The notes below the pieces were generated by a model. The model did no database searches. It was given only the letters and a program-made list of their open reading frames with translations, and was not told the origin of the DNA. Shown in pieces: positions 10,903 to 21,900 of a DNA stretch of 64,000 nucleotides. The translations under genes and the position numbers were made by a program. Each line of letters starts with the position of its first letter. Position 1 is the first letter of the stretch. This stretch comes from Fragilaria radians (Eukaryota; Bacillariophyta; Fragilariophyceae; Fragilariales; Fragilariaceae), in contig CAAAJI010000029.1 in assembly GCA_900642245.1 (NCBI GenBank), positions 56,339-120,338 on the forward strand, in the 5' to 3' direction.

Positions 10903-11286
10903 TGTTGGAAGGCAGCCATATTATTTTGTCACTTTCTGTCCCCTAAGTAGGTTTGGATCACTCATGAGAGAGGATATTTGGAATTACCATGTCGTTAAGT
11001 AATATCCAGGGGAGTGGAAATTTGGTATATGTGTGAAGGAAAGTTAGTTAACAGAAAAGAGAAAGGGTAAGCAATGAGTCTGTTAGGAAGATATTTCAAG
11101 ACAATCAAGCCTTAGATTTATAGCTTTAGGGTAAAAAGTAGAAAACACAATCTCTGTTAAAAGCTTTTTAGGAAGTACTTTTTAGTCTATTTTCGGTGTT
11201 GAGAACAGTAGATTTCCATCTCCATTCAAGCACTCAAAGACCCAACTGGTAAGCCTCAAAGTTCATATCATCTTTCTTTTCTATCA
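10903..11286 (+). repeat. 3' LTR of the copia element (384 bp)
   Basis: Starts TGTTGGAAGG and ends CTATCA. Same length as the 5' LTR, with eight differences counted by eye. Confidence 0.95.
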
Positions 11287-11292
11287 ACCGTA
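11287..11292. repeat. Target-site duplication, right copy (ACCGTA)
   Basis: Matches 6427-6432 and directly follows the CA end of the 3' LTR. Confidence 0.75.
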
Positions 11293-12828
11293 CTCCTACT
11301 AGGTCAAAAAAAGTATCCATGTTAGACATTGCGTCAAAGTCTGGGTAAAGTAAAGAATATAACAAATTAAATCCCAATGAAGTTAAATGAATCATTCACA
11401 ATACTTCGTGTAGAATACGAAAAATCCTTCCCATGATGACGAAACAGTTTTCTTGCTTTTCTCTTTATTGAGACTCCAGATAACTGATTCGTCCTTGTTT
11501 GATTTCAATCACATGATTGTTATGTCAAATAAATGGAGATATAATTTCACTTGGAATCACTGCTTTCCAAAAAAATCCATGCACTGTAGAATGACTAAAT
11601 GGTGAAATTAAGGAATAAACTTTTGCATTACGAATAACTTGAAGTTGAGTTCAGAACGCTTAGTATGTTCGTGAAAAATGAAACAGACTATGATGGAGAA
11701 ACCAGCAAAAACGAATATGCAAGTCGTGGCAGATGGATTTGAAAGCAACGTTGCAACAGTGATTCTGAGCTTGATTGCTGTACAGGCACAATTTCCCAAT
11801 GAAAGCTAAGGCCTTTTTTGTTCACTATTATTGAATTTAAAGCGATGCTTCTCAGCTAAATTAGGAAAACACTTGTTAAATGCAAGACGAACCGTTCCCG
11901 ATAAAGTGCTCCTTGCCTCAGGATGAACAGTCAGCATCACACTTTAGAAACTGAGACAGTTGAGGGGAAGATAATTAAATGCATGTTCATCACTAGTGTA
12001 AAGATACAGATTATTGTGCTACTGCTTCTGAAATCTGTATGTCCAATAAAAGATGTTGCATCCCACTATAGAACTAGTTCCTTTGTCAGCCAAGAGGAAC
12101 ATTTTCTCTGAGCTTTGGCTGATACTGATGCCAGGAGCATTATTTCGCTTGAAGCATACACCTCAAAGTAGCTAATTATTCTTGATGAAAGCAATGAAAC
12201 TACTTAGAGTATAATTGGTTGCTCATTTACTACGGATAAAATAGGTGTGTGACCTGTTTGCTCCGCTAATCTGATCTTAAGAATTCTTATTTTGGGAAGC
12301 TAGTACATATGACATGATTCTATGTCATGGTCTCTTCGGGGGACAGATCACAATGCTTAATTTAAAGGATAAAAAGACATAGGAGGGGTATTCTAGTACC
12401 ATAAGTGTCCCTGCTAGAGGTTTATTTGATTTCAAATGATCCAAAACACTAGTAAAGAACTAATCTTTTTTTGCAGCGATTAGAGATGTAGTATATTAGC
12501 CTACACGCTTAGATGCAGTCATCATGATAACCGAGATGAACAATGTAAATTCCTACATATGATCCAAAACTTTGATTACCTTTCGGATTAAAATTAGGAG
12601 ATATCAACATAGAAGATATTTGAAGCACTTGTTCGGCTTCACCAATGTGATGTCAAAATCATAATCAATTTTACTATTATTTCTGAGACATTTGATATTT
12701 TAGATCATATTCAATCAATTTACGCAACTGCCCATATCAATTTTTTCCTGATCCGATGACTAACGTATTTCACATCTTTGGTATCCTGAGTTTCTGCTTA
12801 CAGTCAAATAACTCCGATCTGTTTTTGG
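11293..12828. other. Non-coding stretch right of the copia element
   Basis: AT-rich, with only short ORFs of poor coding character (for example 11608-11799 and 11923-12111). It would have been the upstream region of ELP1 before the insertion. No RNA gene or repeat was recognised. Confidence 0.5.
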
Positions 12829-13077
12829 ATGGAATTGAAATGTTTCGTCTCGAAAATCGCAATCGTAGGATTTCTGCTCACCGTACTTTCCACGAGAGCA
12901 GATGCTATTACAAATACGAGTTTTTTCTTTGACTTTTGTGACTATGAAGTTACCGACCGAGTGCTGTGTAGAAACGACATTCGCTATTGTTATGCTGTAG
13001 AATACATCCTCAACGCTTCGTTAAGCGTAGTACATCCAAATTCATTGTTCGGCCAATTGATCCAAATTATTCGTTGA
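12829..13077 (+). CDS. Possible small secreted protein (82 aa), unrecognised
   Basis: The ATG at 12829 opens an 82-residue frame. A good signal-peptide shape (MELKCFVSKIAIVGFLLTVL, then STRADA as a cleavage-like site) is followed by a short mature part with three Cys residues and an N-glycosylation sequon (NAS). No family is recognised. Base composition is slightly more GC-rich than its surroundings. It could be a short real gene, the first exon of a longer one, or chance. Nothing downstream clearly continues it before the RimM-like gene at 13397. Confidence 0.3.
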   Translation: MELKCFVSKIAIVGFLLTVLSTRADAITNTSFFFDFCDYEVTDRVLCRNDIRYCYAVEYILNASLSVVHPNSLFGQLIQIIR

Positions 13078-13396
13078 AGGATATTTTGTATGCCTTCACA
13101 TGCCTACGATTCAATGAAATGATTGTACTAGGAATTAAGGGATAACCAAAGTTTCCTCTTCATTTGAATTCTTTTTTGTAAATATTGGCTTATGAAATGA
13201 AGAATTCCTCACAGTTTTCATACTTTGAAAAATGAATATTATTGGAAATTCAAAAATTTATTGAATCTGATCTTTACAGGGAAAAATTGTTCTGTGATCT
13301 TATAAATATTACTCAAATCTCCGTGACTAGCAAGACATTCTGTACGCCTAAATTTCCTTCATCATTCCACATTCCTTATTCTGTACCGTTCCCCTC

Positions 13397-14509
13397 ATGA
13401 CGACAAAGAAATTCACGATGGTGAACATTTTCAAAAGAATGATGGTCGGTTGGATGAGCATGTGGAGTATTTTGATTTGTCCTCATTTTCATAGTGTTGA
13501 TGGATCCTTTATTCCTTTTCCTTCTTCCATAAAAAAGGATTCCGTTAGTCAATGGATTGATTTCGTCGCGCCGATCCATGAACGACGTTCAAAAAAGAAC
13601 AAGTATGAAAATTTTTCGAACACTGATAAACTAGAAAAGGATCCCATGGAAGCTATGATCGATGAGGCTATGGAAAAGAACAAAAGATTAGCCTTGGAGA
13701 TGAAGAAATCGAAAAGAAGTGTTGCCGAAGAGCACGCGTTGAATATTAGTACTAGTTCCATGCCAAGAATTGAAAAGGAGACTAAGAAACGAGTTCGAAA
13801 CGAAATTATATTTCCTGACAATCGAGATGTAAATCCCTATGATCCAACAACATATGGTTATGTAGAACTAGGAACTGTGCTGGGAGCGCATGGGGTTCGG
13901 GGTGAAGTGAAACTAGCGGCTGTCACGGATTTTTCAGAACGCTTGTGTCGACCGGGACTACGTCACCTAAAGATGCCGCATCGGCGCTCACCAAGACGAA
14001 TTCTGCTGCTTGAGGGCCGTCATCGACTAGGTAAGGAATACCTTCTTCGATTGGAAGGCGTAGACGATAGAGACGCTGCCAATAATTTGAGGGGATGTAT
14101 CCTTTATGCGAGAGAGGAGGAACGGCCAGAAGACCTAGGAGATAGTGAATATATCGTATCCGATCTAGTAGGGTTACAAGTTTTTATGGAGGAGGGATAC
14201 AAAACGGAATCTGGCGAGGATCAGAGCGGGTGGTTCGTTGGCTATATCAATGGCGTCGTCCTCGCAGAAGACATGAGCTCTGTTCCAGGGTTGGGACAAG
14301 ACTTACTTGAACTCTCTCTTACTTCTGGATGTAAATCTGGAACTACTGCGGATGAGTTGGTATTGATACCTTTTGTATCGCAACTCGTGCCTCGAGTAGA
14401 TATTGTGAATCGAGCAGTCTTCATTAAACCTCCATTTGGCTTACTGGACTTGACCTACGTAAGAGATGAAAAGATAAGAATCAAGGGTTTCCTACCACCA
14501 GCTCGGTAA
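13397..14509 (+). CDS. RimM-like 16S rRNA processing protein, predicted plastid-targeted
   Basis: 370 residues, single exon. From about residue 150 it reads as RimM: YVELGTVLGAHGVRGEVKL opens the N-terminal domain, and EYIVSDLVGLQVF begins the PRC-barrel. The end LIPFVSQLVPRVDIVNRAV then IKPPFGLLDL is the usual RimM C-terminus. RimM binds ribosomal protein S19 and is needed for maturation of the 30S head. Bacterial forms are about 170-180 aa. The extra N-terminus here starts with a hydrophobic signal-like stretch (MMVGWMSMWSILICPHF) followed by a VDGSFIPFPSS segment and a charged Lys/Glu-rich spacer (about 60-130). That fits import into a secondary plastid, but the ASAF motif is imperfect. 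An alternative start is the Met at codon 8. Confidence 0.88.
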   Translation: MTTKKFTMVNIFKRMMVGWMSMWSILICPHFHSVDGSFIPFPSSIKKDSVSQWIDFVAPIHERRSKKNKYENFSNTDKLEKDPMEAMIDEAMEKNKRLALEMKKSKRSVAEEHALNISTSSMPRIEKETKKRVRNEIIFPDNRDVNPYDPTTYGYVELGTVLGAHGVRGEVKLAAVTDFSERLCRPGLRHLKMPHRRSPRRILLLEGRHRLGKEYLLRLEGVDDRDAANNLRGCILYAREEERPEDLGDSEYIVSDLVGLQVFMEEGYKTESGEDQSGWFVGYINGVVLAEDMSSVPGLGQDLLELSLTSGCKSGTTADELVLIPFVSQLVPRVDIVNRAVFIKPPFGLLDLTYVRDEKIRIKGFLPPAR

Positions 14510-14548
14510 ACAGCGTCTTTATCATGGCAATTAGTCAATCCATCAAAA

Positions 14549-14955
14549 TTATTGTCGTGTAACCGACACAAGCTCACGAATCACGAGTCCCGCTAATAGA
14601 TTCTTCATGCTTCGGAGTAGACGTACTGGAGTCGTTTTTTTCTTTAGCGTAGCAGTAATACGTTTGTTATCTTTTACGTAACTTGTTGGGTTTAAAATCC
14701 AATGCTGCTGCCTAACCTTTTCCAGAAAACATTCTGTAACTAGGGCGGCAAAATTTCGGTACTGATGTGCGCTTACTTGCATGCCTTCACAGGTACTTTT
14801 TCTAACGCTTGGGTTCGAAATTTTTATCCGAGTCTCAACGGTCACTGTTTGGAACCATACTGATTCTAAGTGTTTCTCCATCGGCTTACAGTGTTTCCTC
14901 TTTTCAAACCAAGCTTCTACTGACGCTTTAACATTCAACAAATTCCTAAATTGAT
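14549..14955 (-). CDS. Possible 3' exon of an unrecognised minus-strand gene
   Basis: An open frame of about 135 codons (FRNLLNVKASVEAWFEKRK ... LLAGLVIRELVSVTRQ) ends 40 bp from the convergent RimM-like stop. It has no ATG at its upstream end; the first in-frame ATG begins MEKHLESVWF. A strong acceptor-like sequence (TTTTCAATGATCAATTTAG) ends at about 14956, so the frame may be a terminal exon. Its upstream exons would then overlap the 5' region of the divergent gene starting at 15094. The composition (Lys/Arg-rich, mixed hydrophobic) looks coding. No domain is recognised. It may also be a chance ORF. Confidence 0.3.
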
Positions 14956-15093
14956 CATTGAAAAGTTTCAGGCAAAGTCTATCAATCTTGCGTAACAAGG
15001 GAAGGAAGGAAGACAGCTCTAGTGTTTATTCATTTTCTGATAACTCTTCTAGTGCATCGATCGTGCTTCTCTCCATCCTACAGATTAAAAAAT

Positions 15094-17015
15094 ATGATTT
15101 TCTTCAAAGCGTTGCAAATCTATTGTTTGATTTTAGTCTCATGCCCAAAAGCTCAAAGTCAATCATCTAATCGTCCAGCATCCAGGCCCTCAGCAATTCA
15201 ATCTCCTACTACTCTTCGACCAGCAAATTCCCCAGTGAGCCCATCGGTCCCAAACGCTCCAATATCGACAGATTCTCCAATCGATACATCACCGGCATCT
15301 AATAGTTTTCAGCCAACTCCATTATCACCGGTCTTTGGAACTACTAAACCCGCGTCAAATACTGCCAATTCTGATTCACCAGTTACAACGTCACCGGTTG
15401 CAAATACACCTGTTACAAGTACACCAATAGTACCCACTCAAGCCCCTGTTGTTGCAATCCCTGCAACATCTGCTCCAGTAACAAAAGCTCCAGTAACAAA
15501 AGCACCTGTTACGAAAGCTCCTGTTACGAAAGCTCCTGTTACGAAAGCTCCCATCACACTTCCACCCACAACATTAGCTCCTATCACTGCTGCTCCTACA
15601 ACGGTGGCTCCCAGTACTGCAGCGCCCACGACGGACAAACCTGTTACAATTGCGCCTACGAAGAAACCAACGTTACAGCCGTCGCGTTTGCCAACAGGAA
15701 GTCCCTCGGCATTGCCCACCGAAGTACTTCCTTCGCCTTCCGTTTCTCCAAGTACGACGCCTTCACTTAAACCCAACAACTCGCCCATTCTTTTTGAAGG
15801 ACCTCTAACTGGACTGAAGATGACTTTGACCGGATTGTCTATGATGAGCGATGCATCTATTAAAGTTTGGGAAGATACAACGGACAGATATTTCGAGGAT
15901 TTTTACAGTGATAGTGGAAATAGCCGATTAACAGGAGCTTCGAATGTTAGAACTCGTATTACAGTCACTGGTCAAAGTAAGCCGAATGCTGTGCGCCATC
16001 TTTTAGGACGAGTTCTTCAGCTTGACGAAGCTGTTGTGATTACATATACGCAGGATATTGCTTTTTCACCTGGGAACTCTCAAGTTGTGTCAGAAGACAT
16101 AGCTGCTGGGCCGTTCGACACAACTGATCGTCGGACTGAGTATGTTAAGACCTTGAGAAGTTCCGGAGACGATGCATTTGCGACTCTTACGACAGCTACT
16201 GAGGTACTTTTCCCATCCAAACCAGATCCAAATGGAGTCTTCACGACTCCAGTTATTATTGGTATTGCAGTTGGAGGTAGTTGTGTATTACTTTTCCTTA
16301 TTTTTATCATCTCGTTATGGGTCAAGAAACGATCAAAATCTCATGAAATGTACATAGGAGCTGCTGACGAGACGCCACCAACTCAAATTGGGGCAGGACA
16401 AGATGATGTCAGTACTTTGGTGGATCCTGTAAGGCATAAGAATTCCAAAGAATCCCTTGCTGGATATGGAGATCAAAGGTAAGAGAGATGGATTCGTTGT
16501 TTGTTGATTCAATTTCACTGTTTTCTTTCTAACAAAAGGCTTTTAGTGTCGCAACCGTCGACTATGACTACTCTAAAGCTTATGGTGGTGGAAATGATCA
16601 TTCCGTATCTAGCGCGGGAGGTACTTTTGGCTCCAATCCTAATGCTCTTGGAGCCAATCAAGGTGTCATTGCAGCTGGAGGTGCGGCAACGCTGGGCAGC
16701 TTCTATTCAGATGATGGCTCGTTTGGTGGCGTTATGGGAGGGGCTAAAGTGCGCGAAGAAGTCATTCACGTCTTTGCTCCTGCTGGAAAGCTTGGAGTTG
16801 TTATCGATACGCCAGATGATGGCGCACCTGTGGTTCATGCTATCAAAGACAGTTCTGTAATTGCAGACAAACTCCAAGTAGGCGACAAACTTGTTGCAGT
16901 CGATGACGAAGATGTAAGAATGATGACAGCAATCAAAGTTTCAAAACTTATCAGTCGTAAGAGCGCTAATCCATCAAGAAAACTTACAATTGTTCGATCG
17001 ACGTTAGTTGATTGA
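15094..17015 (+). CDS. Mucin-like single-pass membrane protein with cytoplasmic PDZ domain; one intron
   Basis: Two exons (15094-16478 and 16547-17015) joined by a 68-bp phase-2 GTAAGA...TTTTAG intron give 617 residues. The ATG at 15094 is preferred because it opens a clean signal peptide (MIFFKALQIYCLILVSC, PKAQS). Residues about 25-225 are Pro/Thr/Ser-rich and probably O-glycosylated, with five exact APVTK units and looser APIT and APTT variants. A folded extracellular domain of about 190 residues follows (GLKMTLTGLSMMSD ... VVITYTQDIAF). A transmembrane helix (PVIIGIAVGGSCVLLFLIFI) and a basic stop-transfer sequence come next. The cytoplasmic part has a Gly-rich segment, then a PDZ-like domain (KLGVVIDTPDDGAPVVHAI ... 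LQVGDKLVAVDDEDV). It probably links the cell wall or matrix to a cytoplasmic complex; the ligand is unknown. Confidence 0.8.
15472..15546 (+). repeat. Five tandem 15-bp units encoding APVTK
   Basis: Five consecutive units of 15 bp, the first two ending GTAACAAAA and the later three GTTACGAAA, each encode APVTK. They lie in the Thr/Pro-rich domain. Two nucleotide versions of one peptide suggest expansion from two ancestral units. Confidence 0.9.
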
Positions 17016-17354
17016 GGTAAATGTGGAAACATCGTAAATAGTTTTTGGTCACGTTAATTCATAAAAATAGGTATTATCTATAGTTCAAAGTTAGCATAGA
17101 TTTCCTTTTACATGAAGTAAATTTCTATCGCTATTGCTCAAAATTGATTAAAGATATCCGCATGAGTCTACGAGTTGATAGAACGGATCAATAATTTTCA
17201 TCAATCGGCACTGAGATTGGAAAAGTAGTGGAGGGGATAATTAGATGTAGTGTGCACTACAAAAACCCTCATTTGTCTAAAATTATCTATTTTATATTTC
17301 CAGCTCAACATTTCAATTTGTGCTTCGCTACTCCCTTCAGTAATGTGAGTCAAA

Positions 17355-17678
17355 TCAATTGCTTCTTCTTGTAGCACGGAATGGATCGAAAATAAAACCA
17401 TCGCTTAGGTCAGTTACGATGAAAGTTATATCATGGTCAACTGATTCTAAAAGTGGTATCATATCTGTTTCGGAGTCACTTTTGGAGTGTTTTCTCTTCG
17501 AAGGTAAAATCGCCTTCTTGGGGGAATCGTTTATGGGATAGATTGACGGACAAATTTTTATGAGCCTGTGCAACCTGTTCGACGAAAGTGGTGCTAGGTC
17601 AACAGCGTCATCTAGAGACGGGAAACTTCCAATTGGACGTTCGACTGGGAAGGCTCCTAGCTCCTTCCTCTTCGGCAT
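17355..17678 (-). CDS. Possible small basic nuclear protein (107 aa), unrecognised
   Basis: The ATG at 17678 has a good context (ACCATGCCG) and opens MPKRKELGAFPVERPIGSF, a basic N-terminus that could be a nuclear signal. The middle is Ser/Lys-rich (SKRKHSKSDSETD). The frame stops at 17355. In the next frame another coding-looking stretch (LQEEAIDLTHITEGSSEAQ ... FSNLSAD, to 17201) continues without a break in composition. The true gene may therefore use an intron or alternative 3' exon, but I found no GT-AG pair that joins the frames. No domain recognised. Confidence 0.4.
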   Translation of the reverse strand: MPKRKELGAFPVERPIGSFPSLDDAVDLAPLSSNRLHRLIKICPSIYPINDSPKKAILPSKRKHSKSDSETDMIPLLESVDHDITFIVTDLSDGFIFDPFRATRRSN

Positions 17679-17699
17679 GGTGATCAAAGAAAGCCAGGA

Positions 17700-18942
17700 A
17701 GTATGACCACAATCGTGGATAAATTTGGAAAGAGAGAGGCATTTATTTCGCCGAATCGAAACGCTCGCCCCAGTCTGCGAGGGAATTGGATGTGAAAATG
17801 TGAAAGTAGTACCGGGATTCGCGAGTAGGACAGCATTCGAATCGGCGAAGGATTAGTTTTCATTCAAACAAAATGTGTAGTTCACTATGTAAATTTCAAT
17901 CCGGCTGTAAGTAAAAAAAGTTTAGGATTTTTGTGTTCCATCCCCCGGTTTTTGAGGATCACAAATTCTAACAATTGCCCCAGAAGAAACAAACTCTGCA
18001 AAGACTGGTCATCTGTAGAAGAGTACGAAAATTAAACCATGAGATTCATCATTTTTTATACTCCATTCAAATGTATATGATCTGGATAACTGGAAAACAT
18101 TGAGATTGTTAATTTAGAGCATATGGTACTGCCATGGAATGCGTTATAAACATTCATTTGAGGGTACTCCAAGCCACATGTTCCTGTAGAGTTATGAATG
18201 ACTAAATAAATTGGTTCTAAATTGCCTTTGTTAGAGCTTAAGAAGTGAACACGCAAGGCTTTAGAGACGGATAAACGATTTCATGAGTTGAAAGATGGCT
18301 GGCCCAACCGAGTCGTATATGTAGTACAATATGAAGAGAAATAATGTAATGCTATTGAACTTGTAATGGGAAGCTCTTACAGCAACTGAAGTATTTTTGA
18401 ACCGCATTTATCATATTATAAGTTTATGCTGACTTGAATAGAGGGCAATGTTAACACATGGCACTAAATGTGAATATGAAGGCAATTAATTCGTTGTACA
18501 TTTGGAGTGCAATAAATCTTTTTCAGTCTATCGTAGCATGTGATTTTGAGACATTCGCAGAAGCTTGCTATCAAAAAGAGATTTGGACTTCATGACTATT
18601 ATTGACTGACCTCTTTCGTTTATATTCCCACGGAGTTAAGGTAATTGTTTTTTTTTCAATTGGAGAGAGTTTTCTCAAGACTTTTATGTGCCAATTTCAT
18701 TTTGCATACTTCGAAAAAATTACCTTTACGCATCCTTTATCTGATTTGCTGACGTTCTTGGTGTATTTATTATACATCGTACCGTACCAGTAAATTTCAT
18801 GTCACTATCCTTAACAATGATACAAATTCGGCTCTTGCCTTACCGCACCGTCCATAAAAAAGTTAGTCAAAAGACCCTCGACCTGAAACCAACAATCTTG
18901 CTTTGTTTGTATTCAGTGCTGTAAGCTTAGTACCTTACAAGG
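17700..18942. other. Intergenic stretch upstream of the AP-3 beta gene
   Basis: AT-rich with no convincing ORF. The part near 17700-17880 is more GC-rich and probably holds the promoter and 5' UTR of the minus-strand gene at 17678. No RNA gene or repeat recognised. Confidence 0.4.
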
Positions 18943-21900
18943 ATGATGCAATCTTCTGTTTGGAGCGGTGTACCTGTCGTTTCGAATGCTGCAACAGGAG
19001 GAGATCCAGCTTCGTTATTGAATACTCAGCTTGCCAATGCTCTGAGTACCATGGGTGATGCACATTTTTGGGAAGAATCAATTTCTCCTTCTACGATCCG
19101 TTCTTCTCTCGCCAGTAGTGATCCATCTAACCCTAACTCAACACCAACTTTGTTGCGAGGAATGAAGTGGTTGCTTGCTAGCATAAGCAAAGGTCGAAAC
19201 GTCTCAGATTTTTACCCACATGTGGTCAAATTAGTGGGTGCATCTTCTCTAGAAGTGAGGAAAATGGTTTATATGTTTCTTGTTCAATACGCTGATCATG
19301 ATTCTACTACGCGAGAATTATCGCTTTTGTCTATCAACAGTTTTCAGCGAGGTCTTGCTGACCCAGAACAACTGATTCGTGCACTAGCGTTGCGAGTGCT
19401 GACATCAATTCGTGTTCCTGACATTGTTCAAATTCAAATATTAGGCATTCAGAAATGCGCTTCTGATATGAGTCCATATGTTCGAAAATGCGCCGCAAAT
19501 GCCTTGGCTAAGATTCAAGATCCTTGCTCACAGGACGCACACTTGCAGAAAATGCTTGTGGACATTATGTCGAAGTTATTGGACACCGATGATTCGACCA
19601 TGGTCTTAACTTCAGCAATTATAGCCTTTATTGAACTATGCCCAGAGCGTCTGGAGCTCCTACATAGATCGTATCGAAAGCTCTGTCATCAAATGGTAGA
19701 TATGGATGAATGGGGACAAGTTGTTGTCATAGATGTCCTACAAAGATATTGTAGAACATATTTTGCGGCTCCTCGTGGAGTTGGATCGGCGGAGGCAATT
19801 GATGCGGAGAGTCGAGTTGTACGAACAATGCACCAAGCTCAAAATGTAGTCACAGCGCCAACTTCAGAGAAATCCTCTACTACAGGCAGTGCCCCACCAG
19901 TACGCAATCCAATACGGAAAATTAAACGGCGAGTGGTAAAAAAAGGATTTTATTCCGACGAAGAAGACGAATCAACAGAGGAAGAAGTCTACCAAGGAAG
20001 TGATAATGCTGCATTACCTGTAGCAAAAGCTGCAAGGCTCCACGCAAATATTACAGTATACAAGCCTAGTGAAGGACATCGCAAGGAAGACGACCTGGAA
20101 GATGAACATTTGGATGAGGATCATCGGTTATTACTCCGATCGACGTTTCCGTTGCTTAAGAGTCGAAATTCTGCTGTGGTGTTGGCCGTTTGTAGTCTTC
20201 ATTATTACTGCGGTGTGGCTAGCATTCGAGTTAGATCTTCCCTTGGCAAAGCCATGGTTCGAATCCATCGTGATCGACGAGAGATTCAATATGCAGTACT
20301 CACCTCAATACGATCACTTGTGAAAGAGTGTCCATTAGCCTTCACACCTTTTTTGCAAGATTTCTTCGTAAAAGGAGTTGATCCTAGCTTTACTCGTCTT
20401 ATCAAACTCGAAATCTTGACATTACTTGCCATTGAACCACAGTCAATCGAAGCAGTTTTGACTGAATTAAAAGCGTATGTACGACATGATGACGATATAC
20501 CATTTTGTTGCGCTTCGATTCGTGCTGTAGGGAAAGTTGTGGAAGTCGCACGCATTGTTTACGACCGTCATGGACAGAAATCTGGTAATGTTCAAAAGCA
20601 GCGACGCCAAGCAAACATTATTGGACTCAATGCTCTCAATGGACTTTTAACATTAACCCGTGCAAGCTCAGATGCTGCAATTGTGGGGGAGTGTTGCGTT
20701 GTGATGCAAAGAATATTGCTCCAACTGAACTCCGACAATCAAGGGGACTTTGTAGTGCAAGATCCAAATCGTATCCAGGAATCATCAATCAAACGTCTCT
20801 TACTATTGTTAGTGTCATCGTTGGCATCGCATAGTGTAAATGACGATAGCAGCCCGCTTCACAACCATGAAAATGATTCTGAAGATACTTTGAGAATTCC
20901 CCCTTCATCAACGGCCGTTACGCTTTGGATCGTAGGAGAATGGATAACATGTTCTAACACTTTATCTTCAACCCTACATATTGAGAGAGATACTGCTTCA
21001 AAAGTTGGCTTGGAACTGGCACGGTTGATGGATCGTTGTTTCCCTGTTCTAGAATCCTGTGAAAAAATGCAAGTGATTCATTTTGCTACGAAGTTATTGG
21101 TATCGTCCAGTTGCACAAGGAGCATTGCTACGTGTGAGCACATTTTATCCATGGCCCGTGTAGACATTCAAGCAGATATTCGTGATAGAGCTAGGATGGA
21201 AAGCAACTTAATTCACGCTTCAATTGGTCTAAAATATGATGTTGAAAATTTAATCACCTCGCCTTCGAGGATTTTAATAACAGAGGAAGAAGTGAAGAAC
21301 CTCTTGCTTGCTTCGAAGCCTCCATCATCATCTTTGTCTCTAGTAGATGAAAACGACGATCAGGTTCATTTTCGATTTGGTACATTAAGCAGCTTAGTGA
21401 ACAGGCGAGCTACGTCTTCGTATCTTTCTCTTCCGGAATGGGCTGCAAAGAATAGTCCTTCGCATTTACGTGAGGAGCTTAAAGCGATACAAAACGGCAA
21501 TAAGATTCAAAAAGAAGCTGAAAACGTTGGAGGATGGAAAGTCGATTCCTTTCGGGAAAAGTCAGATGGATTTTATGATAGCGACGTCGGTAAGTTTTCT
21601 CATATTTACATTCTAGTCTATGACTTTCTTTAATCTATTTTTGTTTGTTCAGATGATAGCGAAGAAGATGATACTGATGATGACTCGGATGACAATTCTG
21701 AAGAAGTTAGTGAAAGTGACAGTGGCACCGATTCAGAGGAGTCTGAGCCTGATGACGACATAGCACCAATGGAAGGTTCTCATGACATTCGTAATCTAGC
21801 GAATTTCAACCCATCAACGATTATGTCACCAAATAAGGGTAACGAAGGGCGTATGATTATGAATACCGGAAAGACTGTGTCAATTCCAATAATCAACACT

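Larger units (their letters stand above)
6433..11286 (+). mobile_element. Ty1/copia LTR retrotransposon, full length but with decayed pol
   Basis: The element is 4854 bp, bounded by two 384-bp direct repeats starting TG and ending CA and flanked by ACCGTA on both sides. Order inside: 5' LTR, about 30 bp of leader, one gag-pol reading frame (6849-10844), a polypurine tract (AAGAAGGAAGGG, ending 10902), 3' LTR. Integrase precedes reverse transcriptase, which defines the Ty1/copia order. The two LTRs differ at eight positions by my count (about 2%), so the insertion is fairly recent but not new. No primer-binding site matching a familiar tRNA 3' end was recognised just after 6816. Two frameshifts in the RT and two Asp-to-Asn changes in RNase H suggest it cannot move by itself. 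The left end lies 165 bp from the ELP1 start codon. Confidence 0.95.

Noticed and set aside
15438..15788. Open minus-strand frame with GAFVTGAFVTGAF repeats
   Set aside because: It is the complement of the APVTK repeats and exists only because the repeat has no stops in that frame.
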